Below, piece after piece: positions 26,701-37,720 of a stretch of DNA of 64,000 nucleotides. This stretch comes from Clarkia xantiana subsp. parviflora. Taxonomy: Eukaryota > Streptophyta > Magnoliopsida > Myrtales > Onagraceae. The notes below the pieces were generated by a model that saw only the letters and a program-made list of their open reading frames with translations, was not told where the DNA came from and searched no databases. Positions within the stretch are counted from its first letter, which is position 1, and each line of letters opens with the position of its first letter. The position numbers and the translations under genes were made by a program. Where the stretch lies: NCBI GenBank assembly GCA_036873135.1, contig JAPTYO010000001.1:48719774-48783773 (forward strand), in the 5' to 3' direction.

Positions 26701-29700
26701 GCCACTCAAAACAAAACTGAAGCTAATATCTAGACTTGTATCCAGCATGACAACTGATTCACAAGAACCCATTGAAGCAGATCATTCTGAAGATTCACAC
26801 ACATGGTCTTGTTTACTCGAGTCTGGACATTGGCCAATTTGGTGGTTCTTTTTTAGTGTGGAGACATCAGCAATAGTTAGTTGAAGAGATATAGCACCCT
26901 ATCCATTGTCTTTTTTCCATTTGCTGCTTTTTAAGAAACTTACTTGGACGATCACAATGGTGGAACATAACAATATTTTAGCTTGATCCAGGCATGAGAT
27001 GATTTAAGATCCGATATAATCTAATGCAATATAAGAATTAATTTAATGGTTGGAATCAAGCAAAGGAAGTAACATCCAGCTTTTGACAAATGTAAAGGTT
27101 AGATCCTAGTCACAACATCCATTAAAACTCCACATATTTATTCTGATTCTCTTTCATTTATTATACTTCAAAGGATTTTTCCATTGCAGAATCCTCAATA
27201 TCAGTTCGCACTGCCTAAACAGAAACTAAGGTGATAAATAAATCACTTTATGCTTACCTATAAAGGGATAGCTGAAATGCTATGGGGCTCAGTGAAAGAA
27301 CTTGTGTATGTTGCTTTTCTGTCAAATTCTCCATATATGCATCTATACCACGTGCTCTTAGATATAACCCAAGTGAAAGTAACATCTCAGATGTATACTT
27401 CCCATCATTTTCGGTTGAAACATCATGTGTTTGAGGTTTTTCTACCATATCTTCATGTTCTTTGGATCTGGTTGGTGGATCCAAACCAAGCTCTACAGCA
27501 GGCCATATGGCAAATTCAATATCATGAACATCAAATGTCAACTGAAAATCATGACTTTGGTTATAATCCATCTCAGTTTTGCTGTAGCCAAAACCATCCT
27601 TTTCAAAGGACATTTTGTATCGAGGACCAGAGATGAATACTCCGAGTTGAATATTCTTCTCAGGAAGCATTTCTAGAAACACCATTTTCATCCTATCAGA
27701 GTAGCTTCCCAGTTTAACCTTCGAATCAATCATAAGATTATCCATAGAGCTGCTTGCAATATCAGCAAGGGAGCTCTTTGTTGTGTCCTTTCTCAAGGAA
27801 AAAGCATCTCGTATCTGCATTAAAAGCACACTAAATGACAGCGTTGAAAAATATCCCAAAGCTAGCTGTAGTCTTCCAACCATCAAGTTGCATTTACAAA
27901 ATGCAGAGTCCAGAATTCTAGGACCTGGATATGACAAAGAGCTAATCGTTTCAAAGAGAAGGAAAGGGTTTTCCATCAATGATGAGTTGCGTTCTTCAAA
28001 TTTCTCGGCAGTAACTTCCCAATCAATCCACAGTTCTCCCAGAAACTTCTGCAAGTATAGTTGACCAACACCTACATCCATATCCAGAGGACCCTCCATT
28101 TCTCTATTCACCAAGGAGGAATACTTCTGTACAGGCTCACCCCATATAAGAGTCTCTAATCCAGTTGAATCTCCATTCTGCTGCCCCTCATTGGTAAAAG
28201 TGGCAGATGTTGACTCTGTTCCACTAACAGCATCACTGCAGACCAAAGCTGACGACATACCAAACTTTGCACAAGAAGTGAAAAAAGTCTGCTCAAGGAT
28301 GTTATCAACATACTTTAATGAGAGCGAACCAAATTTAATACAGAAATGTCGAAACTCTGAGTATGAGGTGCTGATGCTGGCATGTGATGCTCCAATACCA
28401 TTAAGTGGTAAACAGCTCTCTTTATTAGGTGAAAGTGTAATTGAAACATTTTCGAAGTACAAAATAAAGCTATTCTCCAGAAAGTATTCTTTTGGATTAA
28501 GATCTGAAGATCCATCAGTGTGTTTCCCTTGAGTTCCGACTTTCCCCAAGCTAACAAAGCATAGTATAAAGTAATGTACTCCATATACAAGTTTAGCAAG
28601 AAATCTGAGACCAGCGAGGATCTTGTACAACAATGTTAAGTGGTGACTGAAAAAGTATCGACTGCCACCAACTGGCACATGAACATCGCTGGATAGTCTG
28701 TTTCTGGCAATTCGGCGTCCCTGCAAAATAGCATCAGGCTTAAGCTCTTTCTCTGCATCAGAGATCACCTTCCATTGATGCCTTAACATACTGATAAAAC
28801 TTTTATCCTCCAGCATCCTCAGTGCTGACCTTTTCAATAAATCACTCGAAGGATATCCAACAAGTAATAGAAGATGCTCATACATACTAACATAACGTAG
28901 CCATAGAGTCGTCTCAGTAACTAATCTGTGCAGTGAGAATCTGGCAACAGAACTAACAGTACTGATTCTCCTCGCAGCAACCTTCCAAAGTTGTTTACCG
29001 TTTCGTGGATGCTTCACTTTTTGAGACAATGCTTTTTGAAATGCTAAACACACCACCATATCAGTTGGAGAACAAGAGATTCTTAATTCTGGAACGTGGA
29101 GGTTGACATCTACAAACTGAAGATCCTTCAACTGTGAGCTGCAAAGAAGATCTTTACAAAACAAAACACGGGACATTTGATCATTTCTTCTGAACCCAAT
29201 TTCAACATCATTCCAGCTGACAAGGAAAGAGCTCTCTCTTAACGGTGCAAAAACCATTCCCAGACAATCCCGAAGAATACACCCCTGTTCAAGATTTTGA
29301 GAGACGACAGTAAGTTCCTCCACTTCCCAGAATCCCAATATGTAATCATTCACCATGGGAAGCTGCAGGTGGACTTTAATATCATGCACCAAAAGCTGAC
29401 AGTGTCTGCAGATGAGATTCCAAATGGATATTCTAGTTTTGTCACTTGAAGGCATGGAGACGCATAATTTTCTAAGAACCTCGTGTAGAACTCTACCCTG
29501 AAAAGTTAAAATCATAAAAATTATTATGATAGTAAGGCATTTCTGGTGCGCAAATAAAGATATATCCTCAGTTACTAATGAGAAGAAAAATATTACAGTT
29601 AATCGAACAATAAAAGGGAAAGGAAAAGAATATGTTGGAGAGAGAAATGTACTAAAGTGAATTTTTGTCCATGGTACTAAAGTGAATTAAGTTCACCAAT

Positions 29701-30624
29701 TTGCTTAAAGAAAACTTATCCATCTACATAAATTTCTGACTGGAGAAACCACGTCTACATGTCTAGGATAGATATAAAGAATCATATGGCCTAGTTTATC
29801 TGTATTAACTTTCTGCTTTTGTCTTGAACCAGCAAAAAAATCATCTCAAAATAGAAACATTTAGCAAACAAAACTAATAAATCTGTTACACAGAAGTTCA
29901 TTCTCATCGAACCTACCAGAAATGATCAAAGGGATTTCCTCCCCATTGTACAAAGTTATCTTATACAATCATCAATCAAGTAGCAAGATATATAAGCTGA
30001 ACCAAAAAACTAGGGGATCAGAGTTGAATAGCTGTTACCTCAGGATCCATAGCATAGAGTTCCTTTTCCAAATCATTGTAAGTCGTATCCACTGGGGAGC
30101 TTCTACTTCCATGTTTGTTTTCCCTTCAACCAGAAATGAAAGATAAGAATGACGCGAGAGTTTGTTTAAGACATTCAGATTCCATCATCATATGCATTTT
30201 GAAAGTCTGATTACAACTCAGTTAATCTACGCAAAATTCTTAAAGCTGCAAACAAAGAAGCGTTTAAAAGGGCGATAGACTCTCCAGATTAGCATTTTAC
30301 TTGAAATTTCTAATTAAGAAGGTAGATTAATTAAGAGGCTCACCGAGCTGAAAGCACCACACGAACACCGCTACATTCAATTGAAAGAGTATAGACCGAC
30401 CAATTCGAGAAACGAACAGTGAAATTCTCGATGGTGAGTTCCTTGAAGAAAACGTTAGAGGATTCCTCCAGAATTGCATTGAGAACTGAAGCATCGAAAC
30501 GAAGATTCTTCGCTATCACGTGAGATTGAACAATGCCAATCTTCAACTCCAGCTCTGGCGGTTCCAGCAACCACGGCCCTAGAAGAGACAGCAGTCTCCG
30601 GCGAATCATCCTACCCAGAAACAT
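7510..30624 (-). CDS. VPS13-family lipid transfer protein, SHRUBBY-type
   Basis: I could join 35 exons with GT-AG borders and matching phases into one open frame of 3,139 residues; exon coordinates are given in the six segment entries. The N-terminus (MIRRRLLSLLGPWLL..., amphipathic start then ELELKIGIVQSHVIAKNLRFD) is the chorein end, the middle is long beta-rich groove sequence, an SHR-BD (DUF1162) domain follows at about residues 2050-2500, and the last 400 residues hold the VPS13 C-terminal region with GFDGMIRGFHKGILKLAMEP. VPS13 proteins are bridge-like proteins that move bulk lipid between membranes; the Arabidopsis member with this layout, SHRUBBY, binds SHORT-ROOT and SCARECROW and affects root growth. 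Met at 30609 (MIRRR) or 30690 are alternative starts. Nothing is broken. Confidence 0.9.
11813..15986 (-). other. VPS13-type gene, exons 16-24 (SHR-BD/DUF1162 domain)
   Basis: Exons: 15582-15986, 15133-15407, 14745-14830, 14578-14664, 14228-14489, 13717-14124, 13524-13620, 12301-12608 and 11813-11929, residues about 1953-2635. The motif VTMVPRYVVLNNSEENVIVRQ in exon 20 is the classic SHR-BD core, preceded by LPTFRVFNLLQSEIHVFLT. In Arabidopsis SHRUBBY this part is linked to SHORT-ROOT and SCARECROW binding. Exon 19 must begin at GGATGAAACG to give PCRDETEKAGVDISP; a nearer AG would shift the frame. Intron 22 contains the TRIM element. Confidence 0.88.
12829..13289 (+). mobile_element. TRIM retroelement with LTRs of about 143 bp
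   Basis: Two direct repeats, 12829-12971 and 13145-13289, start TGTT and end GTAACA and are about 90% identical by eye. Just inside the left repeat, TGGTAACAGAGC (12974-12985) resembles the plant initiator-Met tRNA primer site TGGTATCAGAGC. A purine tract AAGGGGACGA (13134-13143) precedes the right repeat. The 5-bp duplication GCAAA flanks the element at 12824-12828 and 13290-13294. The internal part is only 173 bases and cannot code, so the element depends on another retrotransposon. It sits in intron 22 of the VPS13-type gene, opposite to its transcription. Confidence 0.92.
16513..20859 (-). other. VPS13-type gene, exons 9-15
   Basis: Exons: 20735-20859, 19873-20543, 19621-19735, 19416-19532, 17901-18084, 17081-17136 and 16513-16726, residues about 1459-1953. 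The 56-base exon 14 (DSRTFPGPFIVVDITRKSE) is needed to keep the frame between exons 13 and 15. Exon 13 starts at IIHNNHSFVRHHFSTNQLSEE; starting it at the nearer TTAG would put a stop in frame. The intron at 18085-19415 is 1.3 kb and empty of genes. Confidence 0.85.
21355..21580 (-). repeat. tRNA-derived SINE-like element with doubled tail
   Basis: Read on the minus strand, TGGTCAAGTGG (21508-21518) fits a Pol III A box and GGTTCGAGTCT (21462-21472) a B box, with a tRNA-like phrase GGTATCAGAGCGCGCAGG between them. The tail 'taaggtgttaggtgaa' to 'tttatttcaaca' occurs at 21359-21404 and again at 21534-21575, which suggests a head-to-tail dimer whose first unit kept only its 3' end. It lies in an intron of the VPS13-type gene. 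The alternative is a retroelement primer-site fragment. Confidence 0.55.
21577..21797. repeat. Right part of a dispersed element ending in ACTGTC/AGTTATTAACCCT
   Basis: This stretch is the reverse complement of the left half of the element at 49622-50148: shared phrases include 'ttacttgcgcggatgtgac' and 'ttctctaaagtaatcacac'. It ends 'gacagttttttagttattaaccct', which reversed is the family's start. It lies in a VPS13-type intron and is non-coding. Confidence 0.65.
21961..21983 (+). repeat. Poly-C tract of 23 bases
   Basis: A pure run of cytosines in an intron of the VPS13-type gene. Its length may be affected by sequencing or assembly. A run like this can form i-motif/G-rich structures on the two strands, which is chemistry, not evidence of function. 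Confidence 0.9.
27258..29497 (-). other. VPS13-type gene, exon 3 (746-codon exon)
   Basis: This single 2,240-base exon carries residues 123 to 869, by far the largest in the gene; all others are under 800 bases. It starts at GRVLHEVLRKL after a TTTTCAG acceptor and ends inside an Arg codon before GTAAGC. It holds the conserved early VPS13 stretch with WKVAARRI and LRYVSMYEHL, typical of the second VPS13 region in plant proteins. No intron or stop interrupts it. Confidence 0.9.
30039..30624 (-). other. VPS13-type gene, exons 1-2 (chorein N-terminus)
   Basis: Exon 1 is 30344-30624 and exon 2 is 30039-30123. Exon 1 encodes the amphipathic N-terminal helix and the first strands (VFFKELTIENFTVRFSNWS, then VYTLSIECSGVRVVLSAR), the part that in VPS13 proteins caps the lipid groove and contacts the donor membrane. 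The codon for Arg is split between the exons (CG/G). The region upstream of 30624 has no further exon I could support. Confidence 0.85.
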
Positions 30625-31700
30625 TGTGGAATGGAAGAATTCACATCCGATTCGTTGCTTGAAGATTTTCCAGTTCCGTCTTATTTTCACGATAATCTAA
30701 CAGTCCATACCCTAGCTTTGAGCGGGAAAGTTAACAGACTTGTTGAGGGAGAGCAGCTTTATCTATCTATCTTACTCGGAACAGACCACGAATTTACTAG
30801 TCGCTGGAAATGGAATACTCTATTTCAATTTGAGAATTGTACACAAGTGCCGACATTAACATTCCTCTTTGTTCTGATTTGTTTCTAAGTGGCACAGTTG
30901 TAATTATTAACAATTTTAAGGGCATATTAAAAGCACTCACAATCGGAATAAGTAGGAATGCAAATGTTCCAATTTAGACCCTAATCTTCCAACTTCTCAC
31001 ACTTAGTCCCTTAATATTTAATTAATTGAAAAATGACTTTAATATGAACAACTTAAATTTTAAGAGAGAAACTTTATTTACAGACCATTAATTATCTTTT
31101 ATAAACTACTAATTATTATTTATAGATCACAAACAAATTGTAAAGTCAACTAAGATATTCTTAAGTTTTATTAGTTTTTTTTGTTGGCCAAAGATAGTTT
31201 TTTATTTTAAGAAATAACAAAAAAAAAACATATTTAAACCATGGAAAGTACATTTCGAAATTAACTTTATACAAAAAATATGACATAAATTTCCTAAAAA
31301 TTAAAATTATTTTTTATAAAAATCTAAAGATTAAAATTTTCCTTTAAAAAAAAATTTCGTTATATTTTTTCATTTTCTCGATTAAATTATTCTAATTTTT
31401 TTAATAAATTTATGCACTTTTAATATTTAAAAAATAAAATAAGAAGTATAAATGAAGAATAAAGTTGGAGTAATCATAAATTTTGGTATATAGAAAGTAA
31501 TTGATAGTCTACGAATAGAAGTTCCCAACAAAATATGATGGCAAAAAATTCTAAAGAAATATAATTCTACATGATTAAAATAGACAATCAGAATAATAAA
31601 CACGTGACAAAACTGACAATTCAAATGTTTAAACTCAGATTCTGACTCAGGTGCATGTTGTTCTGTAGTTAAAAACACACCAGAAAAATCATATTTATTA
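30625..31700. other. Upstream region of the VPS13-type gene and AT-rich spacer
   Basis: The first few hundred bases should hold the promoter of the minus-strand VPS13-type gene; I see no clear TATA box at the expected distance. From 31000 on the DNA is very AT-rich and shows no gene. Confidence 0.5.
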
Positions 31701-31706
31701 AATACC

Positions 31707-31898
31707 GCTGCATTGACCCGGGGTTCACTGAGTTTGAAGATAGAGTTGGGTGGGGTCTACGATGTGATACGCAAGTATGACCCGGGGAGATACATGTAGG
31801 AAGCTGCATTGACCCGGGGTTCACTGAGTTGGAAGATAGAGTTGGATGGGGTCTACGATGTGATACTAAAGTATGACCCGGGGAGATACATGTAGGAA
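31707..31898 (+). repeat. 96-bp tandem repeat, two copies
   Basis: The unit 31707-31802 is repeated directly at 31803-31898, with about four base differences. It begins 'gctgcattgacccgggg' and ends 'gagatacatgtaggaa'. A G-run follows the second copy. I do not recognise the source sequence; it has a composition unlike the surrounding AT-rich DNA. Confidence 0.9.
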
Positions 31899-31959
31899 GG
31901 GGGGGGGGGGGGATCTCAACTACTACAATCGATCGACATAGCAGAACGACCAGAAAAAG

Positions 31960-32950
31960 CACTTAATTTAGAAAGCCGTATGATAGGTGGTAACTATCTT
32001 ATACGGTTCGTAGGGGGGGGGGGTAATTGACATACTCTGATCTCTGGGGGTAATCTTTGGCTTTATCGAACATACAAGTAATTGGAGGTAGCATTCCATC
32101 AATGTTAAGTCATGGACTGGTTTCTTCTCCTACAAGTAATGGTGGTTTTAAAGATAGGATAGCGAGGCATGGAAGCTTTCTGCACAAAGCAGACCAACAC
32201 TTTTTATTCATTAATAGTTGTTACATACATGGAAGTACATCCAATAGGAAGCTCATGCACACATAGGAGAAATGTTTGATTAAAAATATCTAGGGTCTAT
32301 ATTTTCTATAAAAGACCAGAAATATCTTGCTTACGTATCATTATGAAATGCATTAACATAAATACGACAGTAATTCGATTCATTTTCAATTAGGCATTGC
32401 CCTGGCCTCTTTAGGTGTTATTACTTCCTTGGTAGCCCAACACATGTACGTATTCTTTATTCCCCAATCACTTGACTTGAGCTGAGAGCAGAGCATGCCC
32501 AATCGATCCGCGCAGAAGAATAACTCGGTGGAAGACGGGTGGAAACCCTACAAGTGAGAGTTAAAGTCTTGTAGATCTATGTCGTCAATTCTTCATTTTA
32601 ATAGCGGATATATCCTCTTGGTTGGTTGCAATGGTATGATGAAAGCTCAGGCCAATCACTTTATATAACTCTGAAGCTCCCACCTTTCGTCTCTGGCCCG
32701 TCAACTAGTTGATCAGACTTTTGCTACCCGCTGGAATGGCGCGTCGCCCGACGGAAGGGAAGTTGCATGATAGGGTTACTGGGATAGCCATACGCCATGA
32801 TTCGAAGCGTATGTCATCAACGTAACAATCATTTTTCATTAGTAGAGTCTGCGATGACCCATACATCGCGATAGCGGGAAGTAGGTCACCTGCAGAAGTA
32901 ACCATAAAAGAGAGCACTTTCATAGCCAAAACAAACAGATAGGGAAATAG
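31960..32950. other. Mosaic of organelle-like and LINE sequence
   Basis: Several short unrelated pieces lie end to end. About 32365-32447 translates on + to the psaB phrase [18 protein letters not shown] and SLVAQHMY, a plastid photosystem I fragment. Near 31972-32012 'aaagccgtatgatagg' to 'cttatacggttcgtag' forms the hairpin seen in organellar group II introns. On the minus strand 32890-32955 reads GDPLFPYLFVLAMKVLS, the plant LINE reverse-transcriptase motif. The rest, including an open minus-strand stretch ending at 32705, I do not recognise. Nothing here can make a working protein. Confidence 0.6.
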
Positions 32951-32960
32951 AGGATCACCC

Positions 32961-33566
32961 TAGGGATGGCAACGGGGCGGGTCGGGGCGGGTTTTCGCAG
33001 CCCCGGACCCTCCCCGCGGGTCGGCTTGGCTGACCCGGCCCCGGACAAATGTACCTCCCAGGGCGGGTCGGGGCGAGTCAAAAATCCAACGGGTCGACCC
33101 GCGGGGCCCCGACCTGCCCCGCCGTGAACATTTTTTTTTTTTTTTCACTTCTCAATATTAAATACACTTTTTTTTAATCAAAATATTACATTATATATAA
33201 ATTCAAAACATAAATCTAACACCAATTAAATACAAACAACAAACACATCAAATTCATTACAAAATACAAATTCAAATCCAAATACCAAATTCAAATTAAC
33301 AAATCCTAATAATCTAAATATACATTTATTTGTAATTTTGTCCATGTTATTTATATAGGTACTATATTAACCATATTGTTTAGTAAATGTTACATTATAT
33401 TAACATAAAAAAAAAAATAATATTATATATATATATATATATGCATTTCGGGGCGGGTCAACGGGGCCCCGTGCCTCTAGACCCGGACCCCCCCCCCCCC
33501 GACCCGAGCCCGACCTGCCCCATGACCCGCGGGTCGGCGGGTCAAAACCGGGTCGGGGCCCACCCT
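32961..33566. mobile_element. hAT-like non-autonomous element with GC-rich ends
   Basis: The left end 'tagggatggcaacggggcgg' and right end 'cggggcccacccta' are inverted versions of each other at the tips, and both ends are packed with GGGTCGGG/CCCGACCC words around an AT-rich core with a (TA)n tract. Such 'TAGGGATGGCAA' termini are common in plant hAT MITEs. I could not find an 8-bp target duplication, so the borders are uncertain. It appears to interrupt the LINE fragment on its left. Confidence 0.6.
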
Positions 33567-34560
33567 AACGAACTCCTCTAGCTCCTGGAAAATAACTCTT
33601 AAATGAACCATTTATAGATAGAGAATAAAGCGGAGTTCGCACTCTTGATAGGATGGGTCAGATTCGGTCAATAAAATGTCTTTTTCAAGCACGATCAGGC
33701 TTCAAGGTAGCTTCTGGGAGGGCTCTACAAGAAGGCATATGTGTAACATCCGGGAGTGCTCAATGAGTAAACATCATTTCGTTCATTGTCAGAGTAAATC
33801 CAACAAAGATGAGAATCGAACACTCCTTACACATAGGAGCGATCAGAGATTGAATACGGTTGTGCATCAACCAATCCATTCATTATTCCTTCACTCATCT
33901 TCTGAAGATAATCACTTTTTTCATTAACCGGCCATTGTTCTTAACCTCGTCATTCCTACCTATTAGGCGCACTTCCTCCATTCATATTAGGATCACAGAT
34001 CCATACATACCCCGAGATTTTTTTAATTCTAGTTATAATAATTAATCTCTCAAGTTGAAGACCAAACACTCCTACTCGTACGAGAGGTTGAATTGATGAC
34101 CGGTAACGATCAAGTCGGTATGCCTATTATTTCCGTAGTATAAAATTGCTCATACTCTAGTTGGTATTCTCTTATAGACGTAGGTCCGCTCCTCGTTCAC
34201 CACAAATATTAGATATTGGCCGAAAAAATTAAATAATAATAGATCTATTATATAATGGCTGCAGCCATTTGTGTAACAGCCAAATTTTTTTTGACAAAAT
34301 AATCCTTAGAAAATTAAATTAAAGTGACATATACAAGGCTAAAATCGGTGTTTAAAATTTATTCTCACTATTCTCTTATCTTTTGACTTTTCATCCACCG
34401 TAACATAATGGACTGAGGCCACTATCTCCTCAAGACAACACAACCACCCCATGTTCTCCTTAGTTCTCCACTTTCTATGTAATCTAAATTGTCCATCCAA
34501 ATCAAACTCAACTTCAAATAAAGATTTTTTCCAGATCGAATTTGAGGATTTCAATATTTG
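33567..34560. other. Unrecognised low-copy-looking spacer
   Basis: Up to about 34215 the base composition is balanced and differs from the AT-rich DNA around it, like the mosaic on the other side of the hAT element. It may be more organelle-derived DNA, but I cannot name a gene. From 34215 on it is ordinary AT-rich spacer. Confidence 0.4.
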
Positions 34561-36880
34561 TTCTTTGATGCATGCAGTCTTTAGTCGATCTCCAGCAGTG
34601 GCGGATGTGGTTGTTGATCTCTTCCGGTGTGTCCAACGGTATGCAGTGCGGTGGCGGCCGCCGCGAGTTGTTGGTGGCGGATTCCTTGCATCCAGTATCC
34701 TCTAAGATCGGGTTACTCTCATTCTCTCAGTTTTTCAGCGGCATACTCTCTATCTCTCTCTCTCTCTCCCTCCCTCCCTCACTCTATCTCTCTCTCTCTC
34801 CAATTGGTTTTCAGATCCGGTGTCCCCAACGGCATGCAGTGCGTTGGCGAAAAATTGATGGATCCACTATCATCTCTCGGTCGGGTAATTCTCCATCTCC
34901 CTCCAATTGGTTTTTTTAATCGAATTTTAGGGTTTCAATCAAATGCTGCAGTTTTAGATCGATCTACGGCAGTGGCGGACGCTGGTTTTCGGGGATGACG
35001 ATGTTGAATCGTCGGGTCTGAGGATATTGGAATGGACCGACTTTGACTATTTTTGGGAGTATGAGTTTGCTCTTTGCTCGATAAAAGTCGAATCTTAGGA
35101 TTAGTTTGGCTGTTCAGGTCAACTATACAGTTATTCTAAATATGTTTTGTGTGCATGTTGAGTTTGCTTGAATACTTTGGGTATATTACATCTTTCATTA
35201 TTAGGAAACTATTATGTGAATCTTACATGTCCTTGGATTTTTATTTTGATATGTATTCATTGGCTTTCTTTGTCTATTAAGATAATGTTGTCATCATATA
35301 TTTTGAAGCTTGCTGTTACAATGTTTGAGCAGTAAATTTGGTTGCTCCATCAACATATAGTTCATTTGATTTTGATTACAGAGAATTTACAGGTTAATTT
35401 CTCTTGCATTTAACTAGTGGCGTGCCTGAATTCTTCTGCAGTCTGAAGAACACCGGCCGCCAGCATGCGGATGGCGCCGTCGAGAGACTGCTCCAGCTCG
35501 CGCAGACGGTCGTCGTCTTGGAGGTAAGGAAATTACAATACTACCTTTTGTTAATTCAAGCTGATGGTCACTCGAGCTCTGTCACATATGCTTCTTCCTT
35601 CATGGCGTCATTGGTAAGTTATTCATATGAAAAACCTAATTGTAGTGAAGATTCTTGGATGTGTTGGTTGAAGTTTGAATATTGTTTAGGACTGATTAGA
35701 TGTCCAATTGAAATACTGATTAGGTTTACAACTACTGCCACATAGCTGCAGATTGGTTCGACATTCTATGTTACTTCGTGAGAGCCTTATATCTACTATA
35801 TCAGATACTCATCTTAGTCGATTTTGTTTTGTTTTCCTTCATCTTAGATAAGATTGACAAAAAATATAGGTGGTGTCTATTTGGTTTGATGAGTTTAATT
35901 GATCGGTTACAAAATTGAGTTTATTCCTTCCAAGAATTTGGTTTCCCTGAACCTGCTAAAAGACATTGTTTTGGTGTAAATAACTCTGAGTTAGTTCATT
36001 TTAATTGAGATTACTTTCTGATGCACGCATTGTTCTTTAATTATATATATTGCTGCCCCTTTAGCTTCTTTACTGGGTAACTACTAACTGCATGGTGAAG
36101 GAAGAATCTGACTGAGTACAAATATATCCCCTTCCAGCTTGGAACAGGTGAAGCATACTTCAATTCTATATGGTTCTATATATGTTGTCTTTTATTGATG
36201 GGGTCATGTTTAGAAATTATTGTAATTGAGATTTTGTTTCATAAGAAATGAAACTGTGTCAGCGTCACCCATTAGCTAATGCAATTTATTTATTTGATAT
36301 TGTATGTTAACTGATATAAGTCATATGCTTTCTTGATCTGTATCATGGTTTTTGTAGGAGCTACTATAAGCTCCGGAACTTATTTTTTGCCTCAAAGTTA
36401 ATGTGTACATCTGACAATCTCTGTCTAAATTAGATATAAAATAAGTATGTTTTTGTAGCTTCAAGGTTATATATTAATATATATTTTATCCTGATATAAT
36501 GTCAGGTATGATTTAGAATAGATTGAAGGAAGCTGACGAGTAATATTTCATTGACAAAATTTTATGTATTTTGAGTAAATGAAGAGTCTGACTCTATTAA
36601 TAATGTACATTACATGTTATTATTATCGTTCTATTTGTCTTCATTATGTTATCTATTTCATTAATGTTTGTTTCCTCCCTCTTGCTTTTTTTGTACTAAT
36701 TTCAATATATGTTTTTGTACTGGTGGTTGCTTTTTTTTTTTTTTTGTTAGATGAAGAAATTGGTTGATTCTCAGCGCCATCTAAGATCTTCAAGGCAAAT
36801 TCATATGGCTGTCGATCAACTACTTCCCCTATGCGTGGATGCAGTTGCTACCATGTGTACTCTTTTGAGTACTCTTTTTT
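34560..36880 (+). other. Possible gene remnant or non-coding transcript locus
   Basis: Three imperfect copies of a phrase around 'cagcagtggcggatg' and 'ccaacggtatgcagtgcg' lie at about 34590-34660, 34815-34850 and 34955-34985, with a (TC)n tract at 34741-34800. Further on there is one exon-like block, 35444-35523, with a good acceptor (TTCTTCTGCAG) and donor (GAG/GTAAGG) encoding LKNTGRQHADGAVERLLQLA, and another from 36751 after a long T-run and TTAG, encoding MKKLVDSQRHLRSSRQIHMA. I do not recognise the protein and could not join the blocks into a full frame. It may be an expressed non-coding RNA, a decayed gene or captured exons. Confidence 0.35.
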
Positions 36881-37400
36881 TCCTTTTTTAATTTAGTTAG
36901 ATCACTTTTAAAATATGTAATTTTCTGTTTCATTGTATATTGTATTGAATTTCTAATGTATATCAACATTCTTATTTTAACGTTAATAAATAACAGTAAT
37001 TTCTTATCTTAAATTAATCAAAATTTACCTCATATATTAATTTTTCTGTTTAAAATTCTTTGTGGTTATTCTCATTTATTGTACTGAAGACATCACAACC
37101 GCTACATCTAAGTTAAAGATTCTAAGTTAAAGATTCTATAGATATCAAGTATTTTATAGGTTAAAAAATTATCTTTAATGTAAATGTACCTTTAATCGTT
37201 GTTCATTTTTACAAGTTTATTATTCACATGATGAATATTAATCGAAATCTAAGCAAAAAGTAATAGAGAAAAGTCATATAATTGCACTTAAAATAATTTA
37301 ACAAAATGCATCAACCATAACCCATATATGTGTCTACCATTATAACAAAAATTAAATGGATGTTTTATTAACCCACTTAAATGGATTTCCTTAATACTTA
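36881..37400. other. AT-rich spacer
   Basis: No gene or clear repeat seen, apart from similarity of its last 80 bases to 38000-38076. Confidence 0.5.
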
Positions 37401-37402
37401 CA

Positions 37403-37460
37403 CTACATATCTGCATGCGCTATGCGTGCACGTAGTTCTCGTCAGAATGTTTCAAGGACA
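37403..37460 (-). mobile_element. Decayed Helitron 3' end
   Basis: On the minus strand 'gcacgcatagcgcatgcaga' can form a short hairpin followed by TATGTAGT, a worn version of the 3' hairpin plus CTAGT end at 38077. The flank outside the terminus ('cttaaatggatttccttaat') also matches the flank of the 38077 copy, so the two were probably duplicated together. Confidence 0.55.
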
Positions 37461-37720
37461 TGCAAGGAAATGATCAAGTCGATCCCGAGTAATATACAAG
37501 ATTAGAGTCTTATTACAAAAAATAATTAAAATATAGTTTTAAAATTTAAAATTTCCTAAAAAATTAATAGTAGTAATATTTGAATAACCCAGATGTTTCC
37601 CTTAAAAATACTGTAGATAAAATAAGTTAATTTATTTTTAAAATTGCTAGAGCGACTTGAAGCTTTTTTAAGTCGTGTAACATAATATTATATATACAAT
37701 TTTAGAATGATTCTTAATAG

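Noticed and set aside
31669..31962. 97-codon minus-strand frame with a repeated peptide
   Set aside because: The peptide repeat only reflects the 96-bp DNA duplication, and proline/histidine-rich composition follows the base content; no family recognised.
34572..34998. Overlapping frames rich in Ser/Leu
   Set aside because: They are translations of the TC microsatellite and of the local duplicates in several frames at once.
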